A DNA stretch of 64,000 nucleotides, from positions 26,532,555-26,596,554 of the forward strand of contig NC_057789.1 of assembly GCF_014905175.1 (NCBI RefSeq), in the 5' to 3' direction. Position 1 is the first letter of the stretch. Each line of letters begins with the position of its first letter. Both the position numbers and the translations under genes were made by a program. This DNA comes from Aphidius gifuensis (taxonomy: Eukaryota > Arthropoda > Insecta > Hymenoptera > Braconidae). Below the pieces are notes generated by a model. It did no database searches and was not told the origin of the DNA. It worked only from the letters and a program-made list of their open reading frames with translations. Shown here one piece after another: positions 13,701 through 28,224 of the stretch.

Positions 13701-16700
13701 ACAAAAACATATAATAAACGGAAGGAAGAAGCAAGAAAAGAAATTTAATAAAAAAAAATTCGTTAATATTCAAGATTAAAAATAATAAAATTCAGCAGAT
13801 GAAACCTCAATGTACGGGTCAATGTTAAAATATATTTATAGCCATAAACAGCCAGATGGCATAGCAGGTGAAACAAGATTATCTCAAAGATAACCAACTA
13901 CATAAAAAAATAAAATAATAACAACAACAACAATTAACAACAATTTAAGAAAATAATTATATACAAAATATAAAATAAAAATTGAATAATTGTCTACCAT
14001 TGTGTTGACCACAAGCAGGACATCAAAAAAAATAAAGAAAAGAATTAGTCAGTACACTGTGTATGTGTATGTGACGTCTGCGAATAATTTTACAAATTTA
14101 ATATGAGTAAAAATAAATTTAAAAAAAAAAAAATCAGCTTTCATTTTGTTGATAAAAATAAAATTTCCAAATAAGGTAAATTAATGTATCCATATGAGCA
14201 AACATGCATACTCAAAAAATATGTCAATTGTATATCATTTTTATGGCTGACAAAAAAAAAAAAATTTAATTCAAAGAATGTAACTGTCTGATGTACTAAA
14301 TGATCCTTGTATAACCTGGCACGCATCGTAAATATTTTTTGGCTGATACATAATATAAAAAATAAAAGCTTCAAATTTAAATTTACTTTATGATAATGAT
14401 GAGTGACTAATAAATTATAAAAATCATTAATTAAATTTTTATATTATGTTTCTGCATTTAATTAATTATTATTTATAATGAAAATGACTTTATTATTAAC
14501 TTTTTTGTTAATTAAAAAAAAATTTTTCACGTGAAATTCATTTTTAAAATTTAATAAGTGATTTTAAAATTTTTATTTTACATTCGGTGGATTCTTTGAT
14601 GAACTGCAACTATTATACCACGTGATGAATGAATCGAACGAATAAAAAATGAATTTAAACCAACGGTAGAACATCAATGACACAAGAAAATCGTGAAAGA
14701 CCGTTGACGATCGAAAATTCTTAAAGTCTATACGAATAAATATTATATACGCATATGGTTCCTGTAGGTTTTTTAGATCCTTGAGATTTTCGTCGTTTGA
14801 TTTAAAAAGACTCCGATATTTGAAGGAAAAAAAAAAGAGAGATAGTAGATTTAGTAGGTTCAAATGAATCGCGTCATGGTAGGGAGAATATATATAGTGA
14901 ATACACAAAGAGAAGGATGTCGATTGTGAACGCAGCTGGTCTGTTGCGTACGCGTCCTTGCCGCAAAAAAGACCTCAGAAATTTTTAGGCACAGGTCACA
15001 CACGTATGCGTATACTAAACATTTTTTTTTTTTTTTAAATAAAAATAATTGTCCATAGCATCATCGTTGTATATATATAAAACGGAAAAATTCATAAAGA
15101 AAATAAGGAAAAAAAGAAATCTTGAAGGAAGAAAAATACGACATTCCAAGAAATTTATCTTTTGAGTTTCCCGCTTTTTTTAAAGAACGTATTATTAAAG
15201 TCTTAAAAACGTTTATCAAAAATAAGCATCATATACCAATGGAAAAAAAATTCTAATTTAAAAAAAAAAAAACATTCATTATTTCTTTTTTTTTTTTTTT
15301 TTCATTAATATAAGTTTGAATAAAATTACTTTTTTAATAATGACGAATTTCTCTTTGAACTTTAATCGTACAATTTCAATTTAAAAAGAAAAAAAAAAAA
15401 GTGTTGATATGGTTTTAATATTTAGCCCGAAGGTATATGTAAAAGAAGATTTTAAAAATTTCAGAAGCAAGCACAAATGCGATGGTCTCATTCAAAATCG
15501 TTCAAACTGGTTTTTTGCATTGCCAACTAATTTGATTGAAAAAATAAAAAAAGTTTACATTGAATTTTATATATACACAGTGTATGCAATTCTCCCTCTT
15601 TAATCCCGCAACAAACTCATTTGTATTTCATTAACGATCCAATATCGATATAGCCTAATAACTAGATATCAAACTGACTCCTTAATAAATCATGTCCACC
15701 CGTGGTCTCCTGTCAAATTTATCTGCTTACTCATTTATTTTTTTTATATATATTTTTTTTTTCTCGAACCATCTTTCTTTAAATATACCTATATTATAAA
15801 TGTAATTTAAATTCTTTGAATATAATTTTGACGACTTGATAGAAATTTGGAAAATATTATTTCTCCAATCATTAAAAATGATGAATTTATATATTTTTTT
15901 TTTTTATTTATCATTGCAGTTAAAAAATTAATTTGCTATTTGAAAATAAATGCAAGAAATTTGGACGCATTAAAAATCCAAAAGACGTAATGTTTTAAAA
16001 AAAAGAAAAATTAATTAACCTGCGGCTAATGGTTGATTTTTGAATTTGGACAAATATTTTATTGCAACAATCAACCGCAACATCAAATTAAAAAATAAAA
16101 AAATAAAAGGAAATTTAAATGGCACGTATACGCTTCTTTATTTCCATTACCAACAATATATATATACTGTAAAGTTGTTGATCAATGATGGCAGACCCCT
16201 TTATCATTAACCCGGAGGATATTTAATTTCGTTTGAAGGAAGGATAAAGGATAACATACATATACGTATATTAAAGTGGATATATGTGCGGTAAAGTAAT
16301 ACGATACACATTGGCTTCGGCACGCGCGTGTGAACATTTACTGGATCCATGATAAAATCGCCTCTGGGACTTGCTGAAGACTTGGCTTACTCTTTGATCA
16401 ATGAGAAATGTCTTATGAAGCCCTTTGGTAAAACCATATCTCTTTCCACCATTGGATATATTTTTTATAACTGACAAGACATTTCATCGTCGATATCACT
16501 TTCCAATTTAAAAAAAAACAAGCACATTTATAATTGAATAAAAATTTAAAATGCTAATTAGAAATCTTCATAAAAATAAAACAAAATTTATTCTGCACTA
16601 AATATTTTTCATTGAAAAAAAAATATATATGCCAACAACATTCAACAAAATTAAAATCACCTTGTTGCTGTTATTTTCACCGGGAATATAAATTTATTTG

Positions 16701-18050
16701 TCCCTTAAAAATTACACTGAATTGTCATTTAAATTTACCCTCAAGTATGTATACAATATGTGAATTATTGCAACGGAAATTTCTAGATTATTCTATAAAT
16801 ATATAAATTTTTTTGAGCACCACTGAATAGAGAACAGAAGGGCGCGTGCCAAGGGCCAACATCTGCCGCAGTTGGTTTAACAACACCCTCTGTTCTTTGC
16901 ACTATATATACGCATTTATATATACATCCTATCATTTTATATATATACTTGGATGTACATGTACTACCACCATCATCAACATCACCATCATCATCGAAAA
17001 GCTTTACAAGTATTTTATGCTGGGTAACCCTCACCATCCACCACATCACCGTTCCTATTCTACGCACTTTTTTCAGATCCGGTTACCGAAGAAAAAAAAA
17101 ATAATATATAAAAAACACTTCCGCAGGAAATAGTCTAGATCATACTATCTGCATTTCACATATAGCTATTCTTTAAACCAATCTAAATGTTCTCAAAACT
17201 CATCAAAAAAAAAAAAAAAAAATTATAATCTCTCAATTTGAGAAAAATATCAAAATTATTAATAATTTACCAACAAAGACTGTATTTATGGTTTGATAAT
17301 TACATGACATTTTTTTTTAGTGAATATGCAACTCATGCTCATTTTAAAAAATTTAATTTAAAATTTAAAACCTACAATTTTGGAGTGCCACTAATTTTTT
17401 TTTTTTTTTTAAAAAAAAGAAAAATACAAAAAATTCAGAACGATCTGTGTCCCAATTTCTAGGAAAAACCTTTCATTACTATTATTATTATTTTTATTAT
17501 ATATATAATATGGGAGGGAAAAAGATCCGAAACAGATTTCAGGGGTATGTATTTTCGATCGGAATACCTGAAAGATGCAGTCTATATTTTCTTCAGCATC
17601 TTGAAAAAAAAAACATGATATAATAAAAAAAAAAAAATTCTCGACAGTAAAATATACAGAATATTTTCAGAAATATTTATACTGAAAATTGAAATGAAAA
17701 AAAAAATATATGTATAGCCAGAATTGTAATTGTTTATTTCTCTGAAATCGTAATGAATTTAAAAGCTGCACAATTTGAAAATTTGAATTACACATGTTTG
17801 TTACGATTATTTGCGTGCTGGATATTATCATCCAGAAGCTTCACCTTCATCAAAAGTTGATGAAAAAAAAAGCCCTCGGGTGTTTAAAAACGTTTATGCG
17901 AAAAAATAAAGCAAAAAAAGAAAAAAATACAAGAGAAGGTAAAAAATTGAAAAAAAAAAATATTTAAAAAACAGCAGCAGTGTGTATAAGCTGTATAATA
18001 AAAAAAAATAAAACGTCGTTATACATATGAGTTAAAAAAAAAATAAGGAT
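7769..18050. other. large intergenic region, no gene seen
   Basis: About 10 kb of AT-rich DNA with dense A and T runs and no ORF with a recognisable domain. The longest ORFs (for example 10880-11365 and 14573-14908 on the minus strand) are compositionally odd and lack splice-compatible partners. Islands of higher complexity are visible near 8080-8220, 11200-11360, 12230-12440, 12890-13090 and 16190-16480. Together with the preceding stretch this forms a gene-poor interval typical of developmental regulators. Confidence 0.5.
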
Positions 18051-18054
18051 AAAG

Positions 18055-18637
18055 GACTTGAGAGGGATATAGGGCCCATCGAAGTTGATCGGGCGCGAAC
18101 CGAATGTTACCGAAGATATATATTTGAAGGTAGGTAAGCAGCTGCGAGTATATCCGCAGGGGCTGCTGTTATAACCGAAGGCAGTTTAGAATCAGAGAGA
18201 AAGAATATATATATATAAAATAAATAAAAAACCGAGGGAAATGTTTGAGTGAGTGAGGTGAAACGACAGGGCAACACCGGGCACCGGCAAAAAGCAACAG
18301 CAGCACCAGAGGCAGACGCGTGTGTTTAAATTAGTCCCGGCACAACTGTCGTTCAAGCAACATGTTTTTAAAAATAAAATTTTTAATATTATGCCATATA
18401 ATGGTATCTTAATATTAATAATTTAATTATTTATTATTTTATTTTTTTCATTAAGTAAGTTTCATATTTCAAACAATTATTAATTGTATTTATCAAGTCA
18501 AGTTATACATGGTGATAATGAGTGAAAAATAGTTTAGTGAATAACAGTTATTTTAACATTTTTATTCTCAAAGAGTATTGTTTTTTATTTTTTTTTTTGT
18601 GTGTATAATAATAAAAATTTAATTAAAAAACGTCAAA
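18055..18637 (+). promoter_or_regulatory. putative promoter and 5' leader of the MOXD1-like gene
   Basis: From about 18060 to 18360 the composition becomes markedly GC-richer, with CpGs and purine-rich stretches. It then returns to AT-rich DNA until the ATG at 18638. Position and composition suggest the core promoter and 5' untranslated sequence. A GTAGGTAAG donor-like site lies near 18127, so a short leader intron is possible. No experimental start site can be read from the sequence. Confidence 0.4.
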
Positions 18638-21600
18638 ATGAAAATTACAATTTTACTAGTTGCATTTGTTTTGGTTGTGGAGGCTGATCTTTTGGATCTC
18701 TATGTTCAACACATGGACGAAACAATGGGAACAAATGCCAATAAAAGACATCATCCAAGAGACATTGATATTAAAAAATCACGAAATAAACGTAGCGTAA
18801 ATGAAGATATTAAATTTGGAAATTATAAAAAACAAAGTCTCGATGTTGATGATGATTGGTGGATAGGAGATAAAAAAAGTTCAAAAAAACCACAGTTAAT
18901 ATCGAAAACAGATGGTCTTGAACATCCAAATATCAAAGAAGAATATCATGATCCAAAATTTCATGAATTTTTAAATGACGACATTGACATTGAGATGTTT
19001 GAAAATTTTCTGAAGAAAAATTCAACTGATGAAGAGCCAAAAGAAGCAATTCCTCCACATGTCAATGATAATGATAATATTGATACAACTAATGATGTCA
19101 ATGTAGCAACAAGTATTGAAATGCAAAAAAATAATGACAGTAGAATACCTAAAAAATTTATTTCATCAATGAAAAATCAAAGTGTTGATAAAAAATTAAA
19201 TAGACACAAAAGAAATACTAATGAGGTAAATTTCACAAGACATGAGATACTTGATGAAGATGGTGATGTTATCCTTGAATGGGATCCAACTGACAATGAT
19301 ATTGTCACATTCAGGGTTACAGCCAAGACACTTGGCTACATTGGAATTGGATTTAATGACAAAAATCACATGAAAGGAGCGGATATTATTATCACATGGG
19401 TCGATGATCACTCTGGTACACCAAATCTTCTTGTAAGTATTTTTTTTTTTTGTTTTAATTCATATATATCAAAGCGATTAACGATACGAATAATGTTAAT
19501 CGAAAATTAATCGCTTTAAATTTGATTTCTTTATGTATACCGCCAAACGTAGAAAAAAAACGTCGCAATTTATGTTTAATTATTTAAATAATAACATTCA
19601 TTTTAATAGTAAAATATTAAATTTTTTTATACGTAATTTAAAGTAAACTATTTGTATCAAAAAAAAAATCATAATAATTTGGATATATATAAGTGTTGAA
19701 CATTTTCGTGAAAAAAAATAAATAACGACCAATAACATTGAATGGCTTTAATTTGTTTAAAATAAATTGAAATAAATTAAAATCAATTTAAAAGACAATT
19801 TTGTGGTTCCAATCTACTACCCAAAATTAAAAAATAAAAAAAAAAATTATATATCGATGGGGTTAGCCACAATTTTATGAAGCATTTTTATTTTTTTATA
19901 TTTAAAATTTTTTTTCTCATATACCTATATCTTTTTTTTTTTTTTTATCAACAATTTATATATTTATTTATATTTTTTTTATATTCATACCAGAAATTTT
20001 TTAGCATGAATTTGACCCTTTGCATTGAGAATAAATGTTTTTGGAACCTGTCTTCACAAAAATATGTGTGCAAGTAAAATACACCATGTGTGTATTGGTT
20101 TTAAATATAAAAAAAAATCAAAAGTAGAAAAAAAAAGAAGAATAAGTATCAAAAGAAGAGAGGTGGAAATAAAAATAATAAAAAAGAATATATATGCCCC
20201 GAAGAAATAAAAAAGCCAGGGGGAATTAAAGGAAGATTAAGAAGACGGTCGATGGAATGATGGTAGAATGAGTAGAGACGTTGGCCAGTTTCAAAGGGTT
20301 TTCTGTCGGTGTATATCTCGTTGAGTATATATATATTGTAAATTTAATAGTGGGGGTTAAATACAGGTAGAGGAACTTGGAGCCAAAATTAAATACTAAA
20401 AAATATACCCATGTGTCTGAAATAAAGAACGGCAAATCATGTGGGCTAAAATATAATCAGACTCAAATTCATTTTAACCGGTTGGTCCTGTCTCTTTATG
20501 TACGGTTTTAAATCCGTTGATCGGACGATCGATTGTATTAATGAGGTACATTTAATTGACGCAACATCAAAGTGACAATAAAAGTCTTTTTAAATTATTT
20601 TAAACTGTTTTTATAATTAATTTATTATTTATTTATTTCTTTATTATTTAGTTTTTTTTTTTCAACTATTTTACGTATTATTATTTATGAAATTTTAAAT
20701 ATAATTTTTTATTTTATAAAATTATAGTTAATTAAGGGATAAAAGAATTTTTTGTTTTTTTTAATTTTTAAAATTAAAGGGTATAGATTTTTTTCTAATT
20801 GGTTCAATCGCATGTGATATAAAAAGTATTTAAAAAAAAAAATAAAAAAAAAAATTTTAAACACACGATGGAATAAAACTTGTTTTAGCACAGTGTTTCG
20901 TAAATTGTTTTTTATATTTTTTATTTTTTTTAATTGGAATTTGGCCCAAGAAAACGAAAGTGCTTTTGGGGTACATGTTATAATATACCTTAACATATAT
21001 GTAGAATAAACGATCGTCTACAGTCCAAGAAGATTCAGAGAAGAAAAAATATTTGAAAAAAATAATAATAAAAGAACTTAAATGGAAGGTCACAAACCAC
21101 AAGAACCATGTATAAATCGAAACTTCTTTTCTTTATTTACACCAACTAACCAACGAAAAAAAAATTAAAAAATTAAAAAAAATCATGTACCTGGAATCCC
21201 TCTAGTCTTAATTAAATTTATTTCCATATCAACTTTTTTTGAATATATATCTGATTATATTTTAAATTTAATTTTTTTTTTTTCATGTCTTTCTCTCGAG
21301 TTGGTAGATTTGTTGATTGAATAAAATTAATAAAAAAATAAAATTAATAATAATCAAGAACTCTCCATAATCTACATATATTTGATTAAGATATTCGATA
21401 GGATAAAATAATTTTTTTTACTCATGCAAATATTTCTCATGATTGATAGATGCGTTTGAAATAGAAAAACATTATTTTTTTTTAATTCTCATCTATCGAT
21501 GCGGAATTTAAAATGTTTCAAAAATCAAATGGAGAATATCATTTTATTTTATATTGACAGATCACATAGATGTTACAAGCTCTGTTAAAAAAAAAAGCAA

Positions 21601-24600
21601 AGAATAGAGTAACGAAAAAGAGAAAGAGATTAGTAGTGACACATCAAAGATAAAAAAATATAAAAATATAATAAAAAAAATATATAAAATCAACGAACAC
21701 CGTTTCAAAGCAGAAAGATAGATAACGTCATAATAAATTCACTGTCTGAATTAACTGGCAAGAAATATTTTTTTTCTTCCCCAAATAAAAATAATAGAAG
21801 AAATAAAAAAATATATTATTTCGATATATACTGACAGGCATCGTAATTGTACTCTTCTCATTGTTCGCAACTCAACAAAAGGCCCAAATTATATTTGTAA
21901 TTACAAATCCAGAAAAATAATAATAATAATAATAAAAAGTATTTTATAAAAAATAAAATTAAATCTTCAAGTATAAATAAATATACAAAAGAAAATAATT
22001 TTTTGTAAAAATTATTTATAATAAAAATTGGGTCTCAAGTGTACCACGTGTATATGATGAAACAAGACAAATGGTATTTACGGTTGGGCCTTAGGTCAAT
22101 ATAATATGTCAGTAATCTTTGAGTACCCCATTGGGACTTGTTATATATCCAAACAACTAAAAATTGCACTTGTAGTTTGTGTATATATTTGCGATTGTTT
22201 TGTTTGTATAAATAAAAAGAGGTATACATAAGGCCCCTCAGAAGGCGGCATCACACACAGTCGGAAGAAGATGATAAATAAAAAATAAAAAAGACAAGAG
22301 TCGTTTGGACATATATGTGTGTGTATGTGTTTGTATGTGAGTACGCGGTTACAGCCACAAGACCCAAAGCACACACTGGACTTACTAAGGCCCCCCGTCG
22401 AGCCGCGGGGTCCGTTCCTTTTTCTTTCACCCGAGTCTAAAGATATAACGCTAAAAAATAATAATAAAAATATACTCAACAAATGCAACCCATGAACAAG
22501 ATCAATTCTTTCGTTCTTTGATTTTTTTCTTTTCACGATTTTTTTTTTTTTTTTTTTATTCAGTATTTGTCTTTTTTCCAGCTCCTTTTTTTCACTCGGT
22601 AAAATTTTTTTATGGTTTTTTTTCTTTTAAGATATATATATACGCATAGGTCCTCGCAATTTTGTCTTGATTTTTTTATTTTTTTTTCTTTCACGCTACT
22701 TTCAAGCCTCATACTTTTTTATTTTATATATGTATTTTTTGTATTCTTTATATATATATAGTGGCTAGGTGACGCACATTTACTCGTTCATCTTTCTTTT
22801 CAAAAAACACAATAATTCTATTCTTATAATTTTTTTATACATATTTCTTCTCCTTAAGTTCTATTATTCGGTAAGGCTCCGTTTTTTTTTTTGTGTGTGT
22901 TATTTATTATTTCTACTTTTTTTTTTGCAAACGTTTGAATACAAAGACGAGAAATTTGTTACTTTTTATATAAATGGTCAACCAAAAAAAAAAAAGACTA
23001 TTATTTAGCACCGAATATCAGATTAAATGTTATTTTTAAATTACCCTTGAATTAATCAAAAATCTTTACTCTGTATTTTTCGGTAACTTGCGCATAAAAT
23101 TCCCCAATTTTTTTTATTTCAAATTTACCCTTATTTTCTCTGGACAAACGACATGTCATATCAAATAATAAAATTGCTAAAAGATGTGTTCTAAACCTTC
23201 ATGAATAAAAATGCAGCAAAGTAATAAATATAAAAAAATGATAATAATATTTACGCAGGGTATACTTATTAACATACCTGAACCGATATTGCCGTGACAT
23301 AATCCAGCTATATATATTATGATTTACGATACTCGATGCATACATATATACACTGTCAATATGATCGTATGAAAAGGGTTTTTCATATATTTAAATAAAA
23401 AAATAACCGGTCGACAAATCGAATATAAAATACCCGTGTAGCTACATATATTTATTCATTTTTATTTATATTTACATACATGATACTGGCTATTTGTCCA
23501 CGTAGCTTTGTGGCAATATATATATAATTATTTCTCTGTGCACTTTGCCAACTCATATATAGTTTTTTGTCATTTCGGACATTACTTTACTGTTATGAAG
23601 CTGTATATAAATTTATATATACATTGTACAACAAAGTAAACCCCACTGCAGTTAAATTCTGCATTCTACAAAAATATTTTTATCGTTATTTTATATATAG
23701 AATTAAATTTTTTGCTCAATATTATATTGACAGTAGATTATTTTTCAAATACTATAGTAATTTAATTGTTTGTGTTTTTATTATTTAAATACACAATTAA
23801 TTGAGAACGGATGTGACATCACGGATCGGTAGACACTTGTGTTTCCTGTAAACGCTTCTCGTGTATATATGGTTATTTTAGTATTCAAAATTATATTCAA
23901 GTCAGGAACACTAAAACGTGCTGAATATGCGATTCTAAATAATGTAATTGTTTAAAATTTTTTTTATATTTTTAATATGTCTAAACTGGCAAACAGAACA
24001 CACCGTAAAATAAAACATTTTATTATTTGCAAATAAAATTTGCTCATTAAAAAAATTAAAAAGCTTTATGGTTTATTATTTAATTTTTTTTTTATAAAAA
24101 AAAGCAAAATTATAATGCTGCTTATTTATATACATGTTATAATTTAATATATGATTTATTATGTCATTAAAATATTTTAAATACTTTGAAAATTATTTGT
24201 CTAGTCATGTTGATTTTGAAATTAAAATTAACAAAAAAATTATATATAAAAATATAAAATTATGAGGAGATATTTTAATGAAAATTATAAAGCACTGAAA
24301 GAGTAAAGTAATATACTCGAATAAAAATAAACACATAAAATAAATATATGAGAATGAAATAATTATTGTAAATTTTATAAATAATAAAATGTTTAAGAGA
24401 GAAAAAAAAATAAAAAAATGTTGTATACCTAACGAGGGTCTGCTATCATTTTATTATATTTAATTTTGTTTTATTATATTTACTTTTTTTAAATAATTTT
24501 TAAAGAATGTACAGAGAATTGTACATGTTTATAGTAAAGATACTGATCCCTAGTGGCCATATAGCCATGACGCCCGGAACCGCCCCATAAGCTGTTGAGC

Positions 24601-27600
24601 ATGACGACGGTCTGGCAATTATTTGGATTCATTACGCGCAGGAAAGGAACTTCCCTTTGGAAAAAAGAAACTTCTATATTCTCTTCTCAATCAGCCCTTC
24701 TCAATTTTACTACCACCACCACCATTAATATTATATTTATATAAAACGGTCCCAGCAATTCTTTTAACCAAAAAAACCTGATCAACAACTAAAACATATT
24801 GCTCTCCTTTTTAAAAACCCCAAAGACTGTTTTTCCGTTAACTCTTTGTCCATACACCCTTTTATTTATCCACAATATATGTATACTCACTGGGCCCAAA
24901 ACCAAGTTAAAGAAAAAAATTTAAAAAAAAAAGTCCCACGAAAAAAAATTCTCACAGCGATTTACCCTGGGATTTCTCACACATTATATCATAAAAAAAA
25001 ATACATATTGAAAAATCAAATTTCATTGTTGAAAATTATATTTTTTCTTCTTTATTTTTTTTAGGATTCACACGGTATGATGGATTCTAATGCATCACCA
25101 ATAACAGATATATCACAGGATGTTAAAATATTAAAAGGCAGCCAAAATGGTACTCATACTTCAGTAACATTTTCAAGAAATTGGCAAACATGTGATCCAG
25201 ATGATTATCAATTAACCGTAAGTTATTTTATTATACAACAATTGACTGATAAATAATTATCTATTTCAAGAGATAATAAAAATTAAATTTATATATATAT
25301 AATTTATAATATTAAATGGCTTTTTATTTGTAAAATTATTTAACTTTCTTTTTGATAAATACCGCCTTGTACATTATTTTTCTGGCTATAAAAAGCATTA
25401 AAAAAAAAAAGACGAAGATAAAATTAAATTTATGTAGAAAAGAGGGGATGATGTTTTTTTTTAAAAAAAATACAACTTCTCTCACTGAAAAATCGTTATT
25501 TGTAATTCGCATTGGTTGACCATCAGACTGTCTCACGAGATTCTTGGGTATTTAGGTATTTAACCATGCCGCTTTGCTTTTTCAGACCGAAAACCAGTGG
25601 ACCCATTAAAATACTTCTAATCGTATATATACACTCTCCAATGTATTTTATATTTATTTTTTTTTTCTCATCCATATATAAATTTTCTTGGCATTATCTC
25701 TTGTTTTTTTATTTATTTTTTAATTGGGCTTTATCGTTAAATTTAAAATAATATATAAAAATATTTTATTATTATTATCATTTGATTTATAATGACAGGA
25801 AGACAACGTACGTATTATTTGGGCCTTACACAGTGCTGATCCAGAATTAAATACACCAGTTTGGCATGGTGAAAAAAGAGGAGGTAGAGCCTTAAGAATT
25901 CGTGCAACAGCACCAAAAACATCACCACCACCATCACCAAGTCCTGATATCAGAAACTGGGACGTCAAGCTTAATCAGGTATGTCCTCAATAATGATTGA
26001 AGTTTTTTTTTTTTTTTATTTATACATTATAATACTGTACACGTTATTTATGATTTGTGACATGTTATTAATTATTTTTTATTATTATTGTATTAATTAC
26101 AGTTTGCTGTTGACGACAAACAGGATACAATATACTGGTGTAAAATATTCAAGGCCCCACAACTCAACAAAAAGCATCACATGATCGGGGTAAGATTATA
26201 TATATATAAAAATTCATGATTTATTTTCTACCTCATAATTTATAAGTATAAAGTTGAATGATCATCATAAAGAATAAAAAAAAAAAAAACTGATTAGTAT
26301 GCGTGCCGAGATCTTTTGTACAGAAGCATTTTTACCCTCTTCAATTCCCAACTGAATAGTACACATGATGACGCACAAATTACTGACCAATGTTATTATT
26401 ATTTTGTTTTTTTTTTTTTTTTTTTTAAATGATTTTATAGTATGAACCACTTGTTGAAAAAAGCAATGAAGGACTGGTTCATCATATGATACTTTATGAG
26501 TGTGCATCAACATCACCACTACTTGGACAACATGCAAGAATTGCTGGTGCACCATGTTACAGTCCAACTATGCCAAGAGAATGGGATTCTTGTATTCAAC
26601 CAGTTGTTGCTTGGGCCCGTGGAAGCAGAGGTATACCTTCATTCATAACAAAATATACTTGTTCCATTTTTTTTTAAATTTATTTTTGCCTTTACTTTTT
26701 TATTTGTCAGTATCTTCCAATTATTCCGACAAATTTAATTCAATTGTTTGTCTACAAGAGAGAGCTTTTGAATGATCAAAAAAAAAAAAAAAAAAATCTA
26801 CGATACAATACCATTTAAATTTGAAAAAAAAAAAACCGTGAGAAATTTTGTTAATAAAAATTTTGTATATTTTTAAATGATTTTAGGTGAATGGTTTGGT
26901 GATCACGTTGGTATACCAGTTGGAGAACACAAAGAGGGATCATATTACATGCTCGAGGTACATTATAATAATCCAAGTTTAAAAAAAGCAATTGACAGTA
27001 GTGGAATTAGACTACATTTAACACCAAATTTAAGACCACAAGAAGCTGGTATATTTGTAACTGGTATGGCTGTTAGTCCATTACATTTAATCCCACCAAA
27101 ACAAAAAGAATATGCAACTGCTGGTTATTGTACACCATCATGTACTGGTACATTATTTCCCGAGGATGGTGTTAATGTTGTATCAGTTGTATTACATTCA
27201 CATATGGCTGGACGTAAAATGAGTCTTGGTCATGTACGTAAAGGTCAACAACTTCCTTATATTGTTAAAGAAAATCATTTTGATTTTGAATATCAACAAT
27301 CATATAGTTTAGATGAAGAAGTTAAAATATTACCAGGTGATGAATTAATAACTGAGTGTGTTTATGGAACGCTGGATCGTTCAAAACCAACACTTGGTGG
27401 TTATTCAGCAGATCAAGAAATGTGTTTGGCATTTGTACTTTATTATCCAAAAACAGAACTTGCTGGTTGTTACAGTATGACACCAGCAAAAGATTTATTT
27501 AAAACACTTGGAGTTAAAAATTTTAAAGGTCTTTCATTGGATAATGTAGAGAAGCTATTTCTCACAACTGGGTAAGAATATTTGATTTGATTTATTTTTA

Positions 27601-28224
27601 AACAAACGCAATTGATATATATTAATTTTGAATTTATTTTTTAAAGAACTGATGCTGTTACAATTCCACCAACTGTTCAACAACAACTACCAGTTTATCC
27701 AGCAACAAGACCAAGTGAAAAAATTAATTATGAAATAATCAAAGAAGCCGAATCAACAATAAAAGCAATGCAAGAATTTACTGAACAAGCTAGTGATGAT
27801 AATGTATTTGCAAGGCTTGTTATTGAAGACCCTGAAGAATTTAGAGGGAGGACTTTGGCTCAACACATGGTTAATATACCATGGACTGAAGAATCATTGA
27901 CAAGGTCATTTGAAAATAGTCTTTACAATGGCAGGCACATGACATTTTGTCGAAAAAGAGATGACAAACTTGCATTGGTAAGAATTAATTGATTCATTCA
28001 TTTATAAGTTAAATAATAAATTTAAAAATAATGTGATTATTCTTTTTTTTTTTTAGCCGTCAAACATTCAGATGTTTCCAAATTTTACAAAACTACCAGA
28101 ACAAAATAAAACAATATGCAGTGAACGAAGAACAATGTCTTCATCAACAGTTACAATTCCTAATTTATTTATTCTCAGTTACATTTTTGTCATTTCAATT
28201 TATTTCTGTTGTAAATCATTATAG
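18638..28224 (+). CDS. MOXD1: DBH-like copper monooxygenase (MOXD1 family)
   Basis: Copper type II, ascorbate-dependent monooxygenase, related to dopamine beta-hydroxylase, expected in the secretory pathway; the substrate is unknown. Exons: 18638-19432, 25065-25217, 25799-25978, 26103-26189, 26441-26630, 26887-27571, 27647-27977, 28057-28224; all introns GT-AG and in phase, 862 aa. Residues 1-16 form a signal peptide; an acidic region follows to about 195, the DOMON domain spans about 198-345 and the catalytic core about 377-690. Copper ligands are His419, His420, His494 (CuH) and His572, His574, Met647 (CuM). The C-terminus ends in a hydrophobic segment, probably a membrane or GPI anchor. 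Human MOXD1 is about 613 aa, so the acidic N-terminal insert is extra. It carries furin-type RNKR (49-52) and RHKR (189-192) sites. Insect relatives are olf413 and CG5235 in Drosophila. Tyramine beta-hydroxylase is less likely given the MOXD1-like core. Confidence 0.88.
19433..25064 (+). other. intron 1 of the MOXD1-like gene (5.6 kb)
   Basis: Bounded by GTAAGT at 19433 and TTTTTTAG ending at 25064. No coding signal inside. It contains an 11-bp perfect inverted repeat (19471-19481 with 19507-19517), a small GC-rich patch at 22389-22413, and an AAT/TAA microsatellite at about 21916-21935. A strongly T-rich tract covers about 22530-22940. An ordinary-composition patch at 24540-24660 is unexplained and has no tRNA B-box. 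Confidence 0.75.

Noticed and set aside
14573..14908. 111-codon minus-strand ORF
   Set aside because: Aromatic-rich translation of AT-rich DNA without any family signature.
19196..19411. Minus-strand ORF within the MOXD1-like first exon
   Set aside because: Antisense of the DOMON-coding sequence.
24540..24620. GC-richer patch that looked like a possible tRNA
   Set aside because: No B-box (GGTTCGANTCC) and no cloverleaf pairing could be made.
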